From positions 1-64,000 of the forward strand of contig JAGBHT010000007.1 of assembly GCA_017935365.1 (NCBI GenBank): DNA of 64,000 nucleotides, read 5' to 3'. This DNA comes from Ruminiclostridium sp. (GTDB taxonomy: Bacteria > Bacillota > Clostridia > Oscillospirales > Ruminococcaceae). The notes under the pieces are model-generated. The model was not told where the DNA came from. It ran no database searches and saw only the letters and a list, made by a program, of their open reading frames with translations. The translations under genes and the position numbers were made by a program. Positions 33,760-42,258 of the stretch are shown here, one piece after another; positions within the stretch are counted from its first letter, which is position 1; every line of letters starts with the position of its first letter.

Positions 33760-36591
33760 TCAGGCGGAAATAACTCCCGTCAGTGTTTCTATAAGCTGTT
33801 TTATATGTACGGGCTTTGTAAGGAATGCGTTCATACCGCACGCTGTGGCTCTGTCCCTGTCTTCACTGAACACGTTTGCCGTCATTGCGATAATAGGTAT
33901 ATGCGACATACGGTCGTTTTTCAGATTTCTTATTGCACGCGAACAGTCATATCCGTCCATTACAGGCATCTGTATATCCATAAGTACGCAGTCGTAATAA
34001 TCATCTTTGTGCGACTTTATCATTTCAAGGGCTGTCGCACCGTTTCCGGCGGTTTCTATATTCAGCCCGTAAGGTGCCAGCATAGCAGTTACTATCCGAC
34101 AGTTTACCTTTACGTCTTCGACAAGCAGTATACGCTTTCCGCCGAGTATTTTGATTGCCTCGGCTTTTGCATTTTGTCCTGAGATATCCCTGCAGAACGA
34201 CATAATAATTTTTCTGAGTTCGTATGTAAGTACAGGTGCAGTGCATATTGAACTGATATATGGCGGCATATTCTGAATTGCATTGTCGGCGTATGTTTTC
34301 TGCAAAATTACACAAATGTGGCTTTTACGTTCACTGTCATCGGCGGAATATTTTTCCGCGGTATCCGGACTTACTAAGAAAATATCGTATTTTCTGCCTG
34401 TCACGCTTGCAGTATCATATTTTACTCCGAGCTTTTCAAGGGCGGCAATTGTCTGACAGGCAATGTCGGCGGTGCTTATATCCACCAGTGCATAAATATG
34501 CGACAATCTGTGGTCGCTGTATGAAGCGGAAATACGGAACGGAAGATGAACTATAAATTCCGTGCCCTCTCCCTGTTTTGTATTTACTGTGATAGTACCG
34601 CCTGCGGCATCAACAATGTTCTTTGTTATCGGCATTCCAAGTCCCGTACCCTGAATATTGCCGTTGACTTTTCTTTCCCGCTCGAAAGGCTCAAATATCT
34701 TACTGATAAATTCTTCACTCATACCTATTCCGTTGTCCCTGACACGTATCTCATATACCGGAATATTGTCCGCTTTTCCTGCGATCTCATTGACAATGAG
34801 CGATATATCGCCGCCTTCTTGCGTAAATTTTACAGCGTTTGAAAGCAGATTTGTGAATAGCTGTTCAAGTCTGCTTCTGTCACAGCGGACTGTTTCGTGA
34901 ATGACACCGTTCATAGATATTGTAAGTTTCTGGCGTTTTTCAGCCGCCTGACATTCCATTACAGTTCTGATATCATACAGCACTTCGGATATATCCACAT
35001 CTGTGATATTAAAAGTAAGCTTTCCGCTTTCAATAAGGCTCATATCCAGTATGTCACTGATAAGTCCGAGAAGATGATTGCCGGATATCAGTATTTTTGA
35101 AAGATAATCCTTTGTAATTTCGGTATTTCCTTCTTCATTGCAGGCAAGCTGTGCAAAACTGATAATCGCACTGAGCGGCGTGCGGATATCGTGCGACATA
35201 TTCGACAGAAAAGTGCTTTTCGCCATACTTGCACGTTCTGCTTCACTCACGGCGTCTTTCAGCGCCTTGTTTATCTTGCGTTCTTTAGTACGGTCGGAAA
35301 GGGCGAGTATATATTTTTCCTGTCCGCTTATTGTACGGCATAATGCCGTAGTATGGAACCATTTGCGTTCGCCGCTTTTCTGATGTTTATATATACTGTC
35401 CCATTCGACTCTTTCGTCTTTTGTCATACCGGCAAATCTTTTGCTGATTTCAATTTGGTTTTTGCTTTCGATTGCATTTTCAATAACCTTGACATCTCGC
35501 ATTGCTTCATCACGGGAAATACCAAGCAGTTGCTCGATATTAGGGCTCACATAACCGACATTAAATGTGTCCTTGTCAACCATCAGGAAAATATCATCGA
35601 CATTGTTAGAAAGCACCGAGAACAGCTCTTCACGGTATTTGATTTCGGTATCCTTAAGGCGTATGCTTACATAATTCTTGCGGATAAGATAGAGTATAGA
35701 AAGAAAGCTTATAAACGCAACAAAACTGACGCAAGCTGTTATTGTAACCGTCTGAAGTTTATTCAGGTTTTCGTTTACTATTTCCGATGGAACTATGCCG
35801 ATAAGTATCCAGTCCTTGAAGCCGATCTGTTCATATGCTATATAGTGCATAACACCGTTTATCATAAGTGCGTCAACGCCGGAATCGTTATAGCAGATAT
35901 CGGTACGGTATTGTCTGACAGCATTCTCGTCAAGAGGTGACTTTTCAGTCAGTAAGCGCCAGAAGTTATCAATTTCATCGCCGTGTTCGCCTTTGTTGTT
36001 GACAACGACCCTTCCGTCGGGATATATAACATAGTTGACTGCCTGTCCGCCGAATGTCTGGGCGCTAAGCAACGAAATAATGTCCTTGTTATTAAAGCTG
36101 ATAGCTATTGCGGAATAAGAAAAGTCCATATATTTCCCCTGTGGACAGGGTATAGCAAACACTACAAGTTCTGAGCGGTCAATAAGCGCAGTATCCGATA
36201 CAACATTTTCTTTGTCATTCATCAGCTTTTTCATATTCCTGCCAAGATCCATATTGCCTTTATTGCCGTCAATGGTGCAATAACTTCCGCTTTCCGAAAG
36301 AAAATAGAAGTCGGTGAAAGCGCTTGTTTCCCTTATGTTATAGATATATTCCCTTATATTTTCATCGCTGCCTGCGTCATTGAAATAAGGTATCCACATC
36401 TTCATAGCGCTCCAGTTATCCGTAAGCAGATTACTGAGCGACTTTCCTACCTGTGAATATATCTCGGTAAGATGAGTTGCACTTTCTATAAAAATCATCT
36501 TCGATACATACGAATAATATGCATTGCCGAACAGAAATGTTGTTATAATCGTCAGCAGAATTACAATAGCAACACCTTTTTTGTTTTCCAT
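33760..36591 (-). CDS. Hybrid sensor histidine kinase/response regulator
   Basis: 943-aa membrane-bound sensor. One N-terminal helix (8-26), an extracellular double-Cache-like sensor (about 30-270), a second helix (about 278-300), and a PAS domain (about 320-440). HisKA follows with phospho-His in FLSNMSHDIRTPLSAI, then HATPase_c with N box TNLLSNAVKFT and G boxes DNGIGM and GTGLGMPI. A degenerate receiver-like segment (about 690-790) and a full receiver (LVEDVKVN, phospho-Asp in DCVLMDIQMPVMDGY, Lys in LTKPV) end the protein. No separate output regulator is adjacent; the HD-GYP protein upstream is a possible partner. GAGGAAAC precedes the ATG. Confidence 0.95.
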   Translation of the reverse strand: MENKKGVAIVILLTIITTFLFGNAYYSYVSKMIFIESATHLTEIYSQVGKSLSNLLTDNWSAMKMWIPYFNDAGSDENIREYIYNIRETSAFTDFYFLSESGSYCTIDGNKGNMDLGRNMKKLMNDKENVVSDTALIDRSELVVFAIPCPQGKYMDFSYSAIAISFNNKDIISLLSAQTFGGQAVNYVIYPDGRVVVNNKGEHGDEIDNFWRLLTEKSPLDENAVRQYRTDICYNDSGVDALMINGVMHYIAYEQIGFKDWILIGIVPSEIVNENLNKLQTVTITACVSFVAFISFLSILYLIRKNYVSIRLKDTEIKYREELFSVLSNNVDDIFLMVDKDTFNVGYVSPNIEQLLGISRDEAMRDVKVIENAIESKNQIEISKRFAGMTKDERVEWDSIYKHQKSGERKWFHTTALCRTISGQEKYILALSDRTKERKINKALKDAVSEAERASMAKSTFLSNMSHDIRTPLSAIISFAQLACNEEGNTEITKDYLSKILISGNHLLGLISDILDMSLIESGKLTFNITDVDISEVLYDIRTVMECQAAEKRQKLTISMNGVIHETVRCDRSRLEQLFTNLLSNAVKFTQEGGDISLIVNEIAGKADNIPVYEIRVRDNGIGMSEEFISKIFEPFERERKVNGNIQGTGLGMPITKNIVDAAGGTITVNTKQGEGTEFIVHLPFRISASYSDHRLSHIYALVDISTADIACQTIAALEKLGVKYDTASVTGRKYDIFLVSPDTAEKYSADDSERKSHICVILQKTYADNAIQNMPPYISSICTAPVLTYELRKIIMSFCRDISGQNAKAEAIKILGGKRILLVEDVKVNCRIVTAMLAPYGLNIETAGNGATALEMIKSHKDDYYDCVLMDIQMPVMDGYDCSRAIRNLKNDRMSHIPIIAMTANVFSEDRDRATACGMNAFLTKPVHIKQLIETLTGVISA

Positions 36592-36664
36592 TATGTTTCC
36601 TCATTATTATAAATATAACGTTTTATCGGTATTCCGATATAACTATTTACATATATTACATATT

Positions 36665-36694
36665 ATTTTACCACATTTAAGCGTGAATTGTCAA
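36665..36694 (-). promoter_or_regulatory. Sigma-A promoter of the hybrid kinase
   Basis: Minus strand: perfect -35 TTGACA (36689-36694), 18-bp spacer, -10 TAAAAT (36665-36670) with extension TGTGG. Confidence 0.87.
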
Positions 36695-36923
36695 TAAATT
36701 GAAGCGTAATAAACGATATTGACCGCATTTGAATACTTTTTTTAAGGAATGGAGGCACGTTAAATTGTATATTATCATTTTAAATATGATAATTATTCGC
36801 TTTTCTAATTTGATTTACTGAGATAAAATGATATCTGTTGTCGAAATCTGACTTTTTAAAATTGTTAAAAGGAGAACCTGAGTGATTTAAAATATGTGTT
36901 TCCAAGCTTTTGTTCATAAAAAG
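36695..36923. other. AT-rich gap, no gene seen
   Basis: Part of the 377-bp space between the kinase and HD-GYP genes. A GGAGG at 36751 and AAGGAG at 36870 lead to no reading frame longer than about 14 codons. Nothing else recognised. Confidence 0.6.
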
Positions 36924-36962
36924 GCAAAAATATGACCTTTATGCTCAATTTGCATAAAGGTC
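36924..36962 (-). terminator. Terminator of the HD-GYP gene
   Basis: Perfect 11-bp stem GACCTTTATGC/GCATAAAGGTC, 7-nt loop, followed on the minus strand by ATATTTTTG. Confidence 0.87.
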
Positions 36963-36968
36963 GTTGTT

Positions 36969-38186
36969 TTACTGTAATTCATGCACTGCCGTTATATTAT
37001 CGCGGATATTGAGAAAAGATTTGACTAAAACGGGGTCAAAATGCATGCCGCTTCCTTCTTCTATTATAGAAAAGCACTTTTCGAGCGGCATAGCTTCACG
37101 GTAACAGCGCTTTTCCGATACGGCGTCAAATACATCTGCCACTGCCATTATTCTGGCAGACAGCGGAATACCTGTTTCCATAAGACCCATAGGGTAACCT
37201 TTACCGTTCCATTTTTCGTGGTGGTACATGGCAACGTCATAAGCCATATCAGTATAGCTTGCGTCGGCAACATCCCTGAATGTTTCGCGGATTATATCGC
37301 CGCCCTTTTTGCTGTGGGTCTTCATTATATCAAATTCTTCATCGGTAAGCTTACCGGGTTTGCGCAGAATACTGTCGGGGATCGCAATTTTTCCTATGTC
37401 GTGAAGAGGAGCAACCATTGAGAGCGTGCGGATAAATTCCTCGTTTATCTCTTCTTTGTAAATGCCCTCTTTCAGCAGTTCTTCCGCCAGCAGTTTTACA
37501 TATATGCTTGTACGCTTTATATGACCGCCGGTGTTAGCGTCACGGCTTTCAACAAGTGTCGCAAAGCTGTATATCATACTCTGATTGTAGCCGGAAAGCT
37601 GGTCGTAACGTTCAAGATCGTCCTGCATAAGCCCGGATGTTCTGTCGGTCAGATATTTCAGCAGGCAGGCAAAGCTGATAAGCGTTATAAGCCGTGGAAC
37701 AATGCTGAATACTATGAGCTTGTCGAGGGTCGGGAAGTTCTTGTCGGGTCGCCATTGCAAGAAATATCCGAGCAACTGTCCGACAACAGTAACGGCTATT
37801 GTCAGATATACCGAATAGTTAGTCAGCCTGCGTGAAAAATACACTCCCGCAAGTGCTATAGGATAGGCATAGATAAGTACAACGTGATATGTAAGCGTTG
37901 TTGATACAATCAGTATGAACAGCGCCGCAAATGATACATAGATATATTTCAGATATTTTGATGAGGTCGGAACAAGCTTGTTTATAAGCATTGGTGAAAG
38001 GAGCAGAACACTGCTCGAAACATAAGCAAGTATCATTGCAGGCTGATATATCACAAAAACGCCCAGTACGTTCAGTAAAAACACTACTGTGAACAGCAAA
38101 AATGTAATAAAGAATATCTTTGCTACTACTATATTTGCGTCTTTCTCGTTACGCTTGATGATTTTTCCGGATAAAGTTTTATTCAT
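36969..38186 (-). CDS. Membrane HD-GYP phosphodiesterase
   Basis: Predicted cyclic di-GMP (or related dinucleotide) hydrolase. 405 aa: five to six N-terminal helices (about 20-190), a short coiled linker, then the HD-GYP domain with TGGHIKRTS, the metal pair HDIGKIAIPDSIL, THSKKGG, YHHEKWNGKGYP and ADVFDAVSEKR. All metal ligands and the GYP loop are present, so it should be active. No GGDEF gene is in the window. GGGGAG precedes the ATG. Monocistronic. Confidence 0.93.
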   Translation of the reverse strand: MNKTLSGKIIKRNEKDANIVVAKIFFITFLLFTVVFLLNVLGVFVIYQPAMILAYVSSSVLLLSPMLINKLVPTSSKYLKYIYVSFAALFILIVSTTLTYHVVLIYAYPIALAGVYFSRRLTNYSVYLTIAVTVVGQLLGYFLQWRPDKNFPTLDKLIVFSIVPRLITLISFACLLKYLTDRTSGLMQDDLERYDQLSGYNQSMIYSFATLVESRDANTGGHIKRTSIYVKLLAEELLKEGIYKEEINEEFIRTLSMVAPLHDIGKIAIPDSILRKPGKLTDEEFDIMKTHSKKGGDIIRETFRDVADASYTDMAYDVAMYHHEKWNGKGYPMGLMETGIPLSARIMAVADVFDAVSEKRCYREAMPLEKCFSIIEEGSGMHFDPVLVKSFLNIRDNITAVHELQ

Positions 38187-38216
38187 AATTTTCTCCCCAT
38201 AAGCTTGCTATGATAT

Positions 38217-38245
38217 ATTGTACCGCTATTTGTCAGATTTGTCAA
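38217..38245 (-). promoter_or_regulatory. Sigma-A promoter of the HD-GYP gene
   Basis: Minus strand: perfect -35 TTGACA (38240-38245), 17-bp spacer, -10 TACAAT (38217-38222). Confidence 0.85.
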
Positions 38246-38268
38246 TTGCAATAGAGTAATCCGGAAAC

Positions 38269-38297
38269 TGTACAAGCTGACGTTTTTGTGTTATACT
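38269..38297 (+). promoter_or_regulatory. Promoter of the YjjG-like HAD gene
   Basis: -35 TGTACA (38269-38274), 17-bp spacer, -10 TATACT (38292-38297) with TGT extension; divergent from the HD-GYP promoter. Confidence 0.7.
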
Positions 38298-38325
38298 GTT
38301 GTTATTAAATCTGACGGAGAGCTAT

Positions 38326-39015
38326 ATGAAAGTTATTTTTATAGACATCGATAACACACTGCTGAGCTTCAGTGAGTATGTAAAGCATACAATGCAGACG
38401 GGATTTGAACATTTCGGATTGATGCGTTATGAGCCGTATATGTATGATATTTTTACCGAGGAAAACAACAAGCTATGGCACAGAATAGAGCAGGGAACGC
38501 TTGTATTTTCGGAGCTTGAAAAGGTAAGGTGGAACATTATATTCGCAAGGCTTGGGATCGGTTTTGACGGTACGGTGTTTGAAAAGTATTTCAGGCGTGC
38601 GCTTTACGACAGCGCTATTCCTATGCCGTATGCCGATGAAATGTTACGCTATCTGAGTGGTAAATATACACTTTGTGCGGCGAGCAACGGACCGTATGAA
38701 CAACAGGTCCATAGGCTTGAAGTTGCAGGAATGAAGCGGTATTTCGACTATATATTCATATCCGAAAAACTCGGAGCATCCAAGCCGTCGGAAGAGTTCT
38801 TCAAGCGTGCGTTCGCAGAGCTCAACAGTGGCAGAGAAGAAGTTATAATGCCGGCTGATACGATTATTATAGGCGATTCGCTTACTTCTGATATTGATGG
38901 CGGTAGAAATTACGGAATGAAAACGTGTTTTTACAATGTTGGCGGCGTTCAGAGTGATAGTATCAAGGCGGATTATGTTATAGACGAGCTGAACGAGGTT
39001 GAGGGGATATTGTAG
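38326..39015 (+). CDS. YjjG-like HAD phosphatase (pyrimidine 5'-nucleotidase type)
   Basis: 229-aa HAD enzyme. Motif I IDIDNTLLSF (note the second Asp in DIDNT), a helical cap with NNKLWHRIEQGTL and LEKVRWNIIFARLGI as in YjjG, motif II AASNGP near 118, motif III Lys in LGASKPSEEFF, and motif IV IGDSLTSDIDGGRNYGM. YjjG enzymes dephosphorylate non-canonical pyrimidine nucleotides. The ATG at 38326 has GACGGAGAG upstream; the earlier TTG at 38299 lies at the promoter and is not transcribed or is leaderless. Followed by the first dif-like palindrome. Confidence 0.9.
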   Translation: MKVIFIDIDNTLLSFSEYVKHTMQTGFEHFGLMRYEPYMYDIFTEENNKLWHRIEQGTLVFSELEKVRWNIIFARLGIGFDGTVFEKYFRRALYDSAIPMPYADEMLRYLSGKYTLCAASNGPYEQQVHRLEVAGMKRYFDYIFISEKLGASKPSEEFFKRAFAELNSGREEVIMPADTIIIGDSLTSDIDGGRNYGMKTCFYNVGGVQSDSIKADYVIDELNEVEGIL

Positions 39016-39027
39016 CAGGAAGAATGC

Positions 39028-39058
39028 AATTGCGTAAAATTGAAATTATTGCGAAATT
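39028..39058 (+). repeat. Dif-like palindrome, site A
   Basis: Left half AATTGCGTAAAATT, right half GCGAAATT. One mismatch to the left half of sites B (39971) and C (41107). Spacing between 11-bp half sites is 9 nt. Confidence 0.6.
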
Positions 39059-39113
39059 AAGATGAGTTCAGGTGTAATATGGCTGTAATGTTGATATGAA
39101 GATACAAAGCATA

Positions 39114-39142
39114 TTTACAAATTTTGACCAAAGTGCTATAAT
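39114..39142 (+). promoter_or_regulatory. Sigma-A promoter of the acidic 60-aa gene
   Basis: -35 TTTACA (39114-39119), 17-bp spacer, perfect -10 TATAAT (39137-39142) with TGC extension. Confidence 0.87.
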
Positions 39143-39166
39143 GGCTTTGAAAAGAGTGAAATAAGT

Positions 39167-39349
39167 ATGTGGGAAGGTAAATATGATGAAAAATTAAGCC
39201 AATTATATGATGAATACTATGAGCGTTTCGGGTGCTTGCCTGACACTTATGAAGAGATATATTACGATGATATGTCTTACGATGAATTTGTAGGGTATAT
39301 AAATCAAGCGTTAGAGAAAAACGTTGAAATTGATGAAGTGATAGAATAA
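39167..39349 (+). CDS. Small highly acidic protein of unknown function
   Basis: 60 aa with roughly 20 Asp/Glu against 4 Lys/Arg: YDEKLSQLYDEYYERFG, then CLPDTYEEIYYDDMSYDEF, then a helix ending VEIDEVIE. Single Cys, no membrane segment. Not recognised. Evidence that it is a gene: a near-perfect promoter 25 nt before the ATG, a weak AGAGTG site, and a terminator right after. The charge recalls DNA-mimic or antitoxin-like proteins, but that is speculation. It sits between dif-like sites A and B. Confidence 0.72.
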   Translation: MWEGKYDEKLSQLYDEYYERFGCLPDTYEEIYYDDMSYDEFVGYINQALEKNVEIDEVIE

Positions 39350-39363
39350 TACAAGGTATCGTA

Positions 39364-39387
39364 AGCATCCTTTTAAGGACGCTTTTT
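39364..39387 (+). terminator. Terminator of the acidic small gene
   Basis: AGCATCCTT/AAGGACGCT hairpin (one mismatch) followed by TTTTTCTT. Confidence 0.75.
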
Positions 39388-39462
39388 CTTACTGTAAAGA
39401 TATAATAGTATAGTGCTGATACAGGCGATTTTTGCAAAAAATGCGTACATCGGGAGGTTTTT

Positions 39463-39918
39463 ATGATTCGCATACTCTTTGTCTGCCACGGCAACATCTG
39501 CCGTTCACCTATGGCAGAATTTGTAATGAAGGATATAGTCGCAAAGGCAGGTAAGTCCGATGAATTTTATATTGCATCATGTGCGACAAGTACCGAGGAG
39601 ATAGGAAACCCGGTGCATTACGGCACTAAAAGAAAGCTAGCAGAAGTCGGTATATCCTGTGACGGTAAAAGGGCAGTGCAACTGACAAAATCCGATTATG
39701 ACAAGTATGATTACATAATAGCTATGGACGAGATGAACGTAAGAAACATAATGCGGATCATAAAGAGCGACCCTGAGGGTAAAGTAAGTCTGCTGTTGTC
39801 ACATGCAGGAATGAGTGGTAGTATAGCCGACCCGTGGTATACGGGAAACTTTGATGATACCTACAGAGATGTATTGCTGGGGTGTAAGTCGTTGTTAGGT
39901 GAGATCGTAAGTAAATAA
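39463..39918 (+). CDS. Low-molecular-weight protein tyrosine phosphatase
   Basis: 151 aa. The active-site loop VCHGNICRSPMAE (CX5R) is at residues 8-20 and the general acid Asp is in DPWYTGNFDDTY near 127-138, both canonical. In Bacillota such enzymes dephosphorylate proteins or exopolysaccharide tyrosine kinases; no kinase is adjacent here. GGGAGG precedes the ATG. A TATAAT at 39401-39406 may serve as its promoter, though without a good -35. Ends at a strong hairpin just before palindrome B. Confidence 0.95.
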   Translation: MIRILFVCHGNICRSPMAEFVMKDIVAKAGKSDEFYIASCATSTEEIGNPVHYGTKRKLAEVGISCDGKRAVQLTKSDYDKYDYIIAMDEMNVRNIMRIIKSDPEGKVSLLLSHAGMSGSIADPWYTGNFDDTYRDVLLGCKSLLGEIVSK

Positions 39919-39919
39919 A

Positions 39920-39963
39920 ACAGTACCGCCGTGATAAATCCGATTATCACGGCGGCTGTTCTT
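39920..39963. terminator. Terminator between the phosphatase and recombinase genes
   Basis: Perfect 12-bp stem CCGCCGTGATAA/TTATCACGGCGG with a 6-nt loop, extended by ACAG/CTGT, then TTCTT. It can serve both convergent genes. Confidence 0.85.
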
Positions 39964-39970
39964 ATAATTA

Positions 39971-40002
39971 TATTTCGTAAAATTAAAATTATAAACGAAA
40001 TT
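39971..40002 (+). repeat. Dif-like palindrome, site B
   Basis: Left half TATTTCGTAAAATT, right half ACGAAATT; it ends on the stop codon of the recombinase. 11-bp half sites are 10 nt apart. Confidence 0.62.
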
Positions 40003-41074
40003 ACTTTTTATTTTTATCCTCTCCGTGCTTTAAATCGTGTTCGGTGAGGTTGCTTTTTATATCCATTACCGGATTTGAATTTATAGCGTCACGGAGCTGA
40101 GTATTTACCACATGGGTATAGATCTGTGTTGTATTCAGGTTTTCGTGTCCGAGGACCTCTTTAAGCACACGGACATCAACGCCGTTCTGATACATAAGCG
40201 TAGCCGCCGTATGACGCAGTTTATGCACCGAAATTCCTTTACCGGCAAGTCCGCAGGCTTTAAGGCGGTCGTCGATTATCTGTTCGACACGGCGGTTTGT
40301 TATACGGTTGCCTCGCTTGCTGATAAACAGAGCTTTTTCCTTAGGATCGGCGACGGAATCTCTTTCAACTTTATACCTTGTGACCGCTTCAACGCATTGT
40401 TCATTCAGATATACTATACGTTCCTTATTGCCTTTACCGAGAACTTTGACCGATATGTATTTTATATCCGGCTGTGACGGATCAATGTTCTCTACGAAAT
40501 CGTTTACATTTATACCCACCAATTCGCTCAGACGCATTCCGCAGTTAAGAAACATTATGATCATAGCGTAGTCACGGAAATCCATCCAGCTTGAAAATTC
40601 CTTGAAGCCCTCGTGCAACAGCTGACTGCATTCCTGCAAAGTAAGGTGCTTAGGCAGTGCGTTTTTAGGTGACGGCAATTCAAGATTCAGCATCGGGCTA
40701 GCCGTAAACCAAGCCTTGTTATTGGTAAGAAATTTGTAGAACTGCCGCAGAGATACAGCCTTGCGTGAACGAGCCTTTGCCTGATTGGAGCGTTCACTTA
40801 CTGTGAAGCTTAAGAATTCCATAGCGTCGCTGAGAGTTACAGCCTTGATATATTTGTCGTCAAGGTCTGATATGGTTATCTCCGAGAAATCGGTATCCGC
40901 TGGAACAAGATCATTCTTGACCTTGAGAAAACGCATGAACATACGCAGGTCGGTGTAATAGTTCAGAGCCGTAAGCTGTGAACGGTTTTTGATCGTAGTC
41001 AGATAATTCAGGTATTCGGTAAGGCAAGCCGGTGCGTCCGATGTAGCTTGTCTGAAATCTATGTTGTAAGCCAT
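40001..41074 (-). CDS. Xer-like tyrosine recombinase
   Basis: 357 aa, longer than XerC/XerD (~300) and nearer the length of single-recombinase XerS proteins. The N-terminal SAM-like core-binding domain occupies about 15-150 (SRKAVSLRQFYKFL). All catalytic residues are seen: Arg in CGMRLSELVG, Lys in LGKGNKER, HKLRH (His and Arg), LGHENLNTTQIYTH (His and Tyr nucleophile). GAAAGG lies 11 nt before the ATG. Its own gene is bracketed by related palindromes B and C; C lies in its 5' UTR, as difSL lies beside xerS in streptococci. It could be the chromosome-dimer resolvase or a cassette recombinase. Confidence 0.9.
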   Translation of the reverse strand: MAYNIDFRQATSDAPACLTEYLNYLTTIKNRSQLTALNYYTDLRMFMRFLKVKNDLVPADTDFSEITISDLDDKYIKAVTLSDAMEFLSFTVSERSNQAKARSRKAVSLRQFYKFLTNNKAWFTASPMLNLELPSPKNALPKHLTLQECSQLLHEGFKEFSSWMDFRDYAMIIMFLNCGMRLSELVGINVNDFVENIDPSQPDIKYISVKVLGKGNKERIVYLNEQCVEAVTRYKVERDSVADPKEKALFISKRGNRITNRRVEQIIDDRLKACGLAGKGISVHKLRHTAATLMYQNGVDVRVLKEVLGHENLNTTQIYTHVVNTQLRDAINSNPVMDIKSNLTEHDLKHGEDKNKK

Positions 41075-41106
41075 TTTTTATTGCCTTTCGGTTTTTCAGC
41101 ACTTCT

Positions 41107-41136
41107 AATTTCGTAAAATTTTGATTTTACGAAATT
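41107..41136 (+). repeat. Dif-like palindrome, site C (perfect)
   Basis: AATTTCGTAAAAT (41107-41119), 4-nt centre, ATTTTACGAAATT (41124-41136): 13-bp perfect arms, in the 5' UTR of the recombinase. An extra half site, AATTGCGTGTAAAATT, overlaps it at 41133-41148. Confidence 0.7.
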
Positions 41137-41170
41137 GCGTGTAAAATTCTGTAATGCTACTCTGTTAACT

Positions 41171-41199
41171 ATTATACTATAAAATCACGCTCAGTTCAA
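41171..41199 (-). promoter_or_regulatory. Sigma-A promoter of the Xer-like gene
   Basis: Minus strand: -35 TTGAAC (41194-41199), 17-bp spacer, perfect -10 TATAAT (41171-41176). The ~90-nt leader contains palindrome C. Confidence 0.83.
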
Positions 41200-41209
41200 G
41201 ATTTGCTAT

Positions 41210-41244
41210 AAAAAAGAAAAATCCCGTCGCTGTAAGCGACGGGA
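41210..41244 (-). terminator. Terminator of fba
   Basis: Minus strand: stem TCCCGTCGCT/AGCGACGGGA followed by a T-rich tract. Confidence 0.93.
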
Positions 41245-41266
41245 CATATATTTCTTGTAACTACGA

Positions 41267-42130
41267 TCAAGCCTTGTTGATTGATCCGAAGAGTTCCATC
41301 TTTTCCTTAACTGTAGCCTTGATAGCTTCAAAGCCGGGAGCGAGGAGCTTTCTGGGATCGAAGCCCTTACCCTGAAGATCCTTGTCTTCTTCGATGTACT
41401 TTCTTGTAGCTTCCTGGAATGCGAGCTGGCACTCTGTGTTAACATTGATCTTAGAAACGCCGAGTGAAATAGCCTTCTTGATCATGTCAGCGGGGATACC
41501 TGTACCGCCGTGCAGTACGAGAGGCATATTGCCAACCTTTTCCTTAACTGCTGCCAGTGTTTCAAATGAAAGACCGGGCCAGTTTGCAGGATACTTACCG
41601 TGGATGTTACCGATACCAGCTGCGAGCATTGTAACGCCGAGATCAGCGATAGCCTTGCACTCGTTAGGATCAGCACATTCGCCCATACCAACAACGCCGT
41701 CTTCTTCACCGCCGATAGAGCCTACTTCAGCCTCAAGTGAGATGCCGAGGATATCGCATGTGTGAACGAGAGCTGTTGTCTTTTCGATGTTCTCAGCGAT
41801 AGGATAGTGAGAACCGTCAAACATTATAGAAGAGAAACCTGCATTGATGCAAGCCTTAGCGCCTTCAAATGTACCGTGGTCAAGGTGAAGAGCTACAGGA
41901 ACTGTGATGTTCAGTTCTTCGATCATACCCTTTACCATACCAACAACGGTCTTATAACCGCACATATACTTACCTGCGCCCTCAGATACACCTAAGATAA
42001 CAGGTGAGTTGCACTCCTGTGCAGTAAGAAGGATAGCCTTTGTCCATTCAAGGTTGTTTATGTTGAACTGGCCTACGGCGTACTTGCCTTCAAGTGCCTT
42101 GTTCAGCATTTCTTTTGCAGAAACTAACAT
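41267..42130 (-). CDS. fba: Class II fructose-bisphosphate aldolase
   Basis: Zinc-dependent glycolytic enzyme that cleaves fructose-1,6-bisphosphate. 287 aa. MLVSAKEMLNKALEGKYAVGQFNINNLEW start, HLDHG (metal His/Asp) near 80, SIMFDGSHYP near 103, EAEVGSIGGEEDG near 132, GIGNIHGKYP (metal His) and VLHGGTGIP (metal His) near 178 and 207, NVNTECQLAF near 230. AAAGGAG before ATG 42130 fixes the start; the longer frame to 42238 runs through the promoter. Biased codons suggest high expression. Confidence 0.97.
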   Translation of the reverse strand: MLVSAKEMLNKALEGKYAVGQFNINNLEWTKAILLTAQECNSPVILGVSEGAGKYMCGYKTVVGMVKGMIEELNITVPVALHLDHGTFEGAKACINAGFSSIMFDGSHYPIAENIEKTTALVHTCDILGISLEAEVGSIGGEEDGVVGMGECADPNECKAIADLGVTMLAAGIGNIHGKYPANWPGLSFETLAAVKEKVGNMPLVLHGGTGIPADMIKKAISLGVSKINVNTECQLAFQEATRKYIEEDKDLQGKGFDPRKLLAPGFEAIKATVKEKMELFGSINKA

Positions 42131-42179
42131 TTGTTTTCTCCTTTGATTCTTATTCCGGCGGAAACCGCCTTTCAGATTT

Positions 42180-42208
42180 ATTATACTACATCCGCCCTGC
42201 AAATGCAA
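42180..42208 (-). promoter_or_regulatory. Sigma-A promoter of fba
   Basis: Minus strand: -35 TTGCAT (42203-42208), 17-bp spacer, perfect -10 TATAAT (42180-42185). Confidence 0.87.
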
Positions 42209-42220
42209 GTACAAATTAAC

Positions 42221-42251
42221 AAAAAATAAGAGCCGCATATCCTGCGGCTCT
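42221..42251 (-). terminator. Terminator of the AbrB-type regulator
   Basis: Minus strand: perfect stem AGAGCCGCA/TGCGGCTCT with a 5-nt loop followed by TATTTTTTG. Confidence 0.92.
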
Positions 42252-42258
42252 ATGTATT

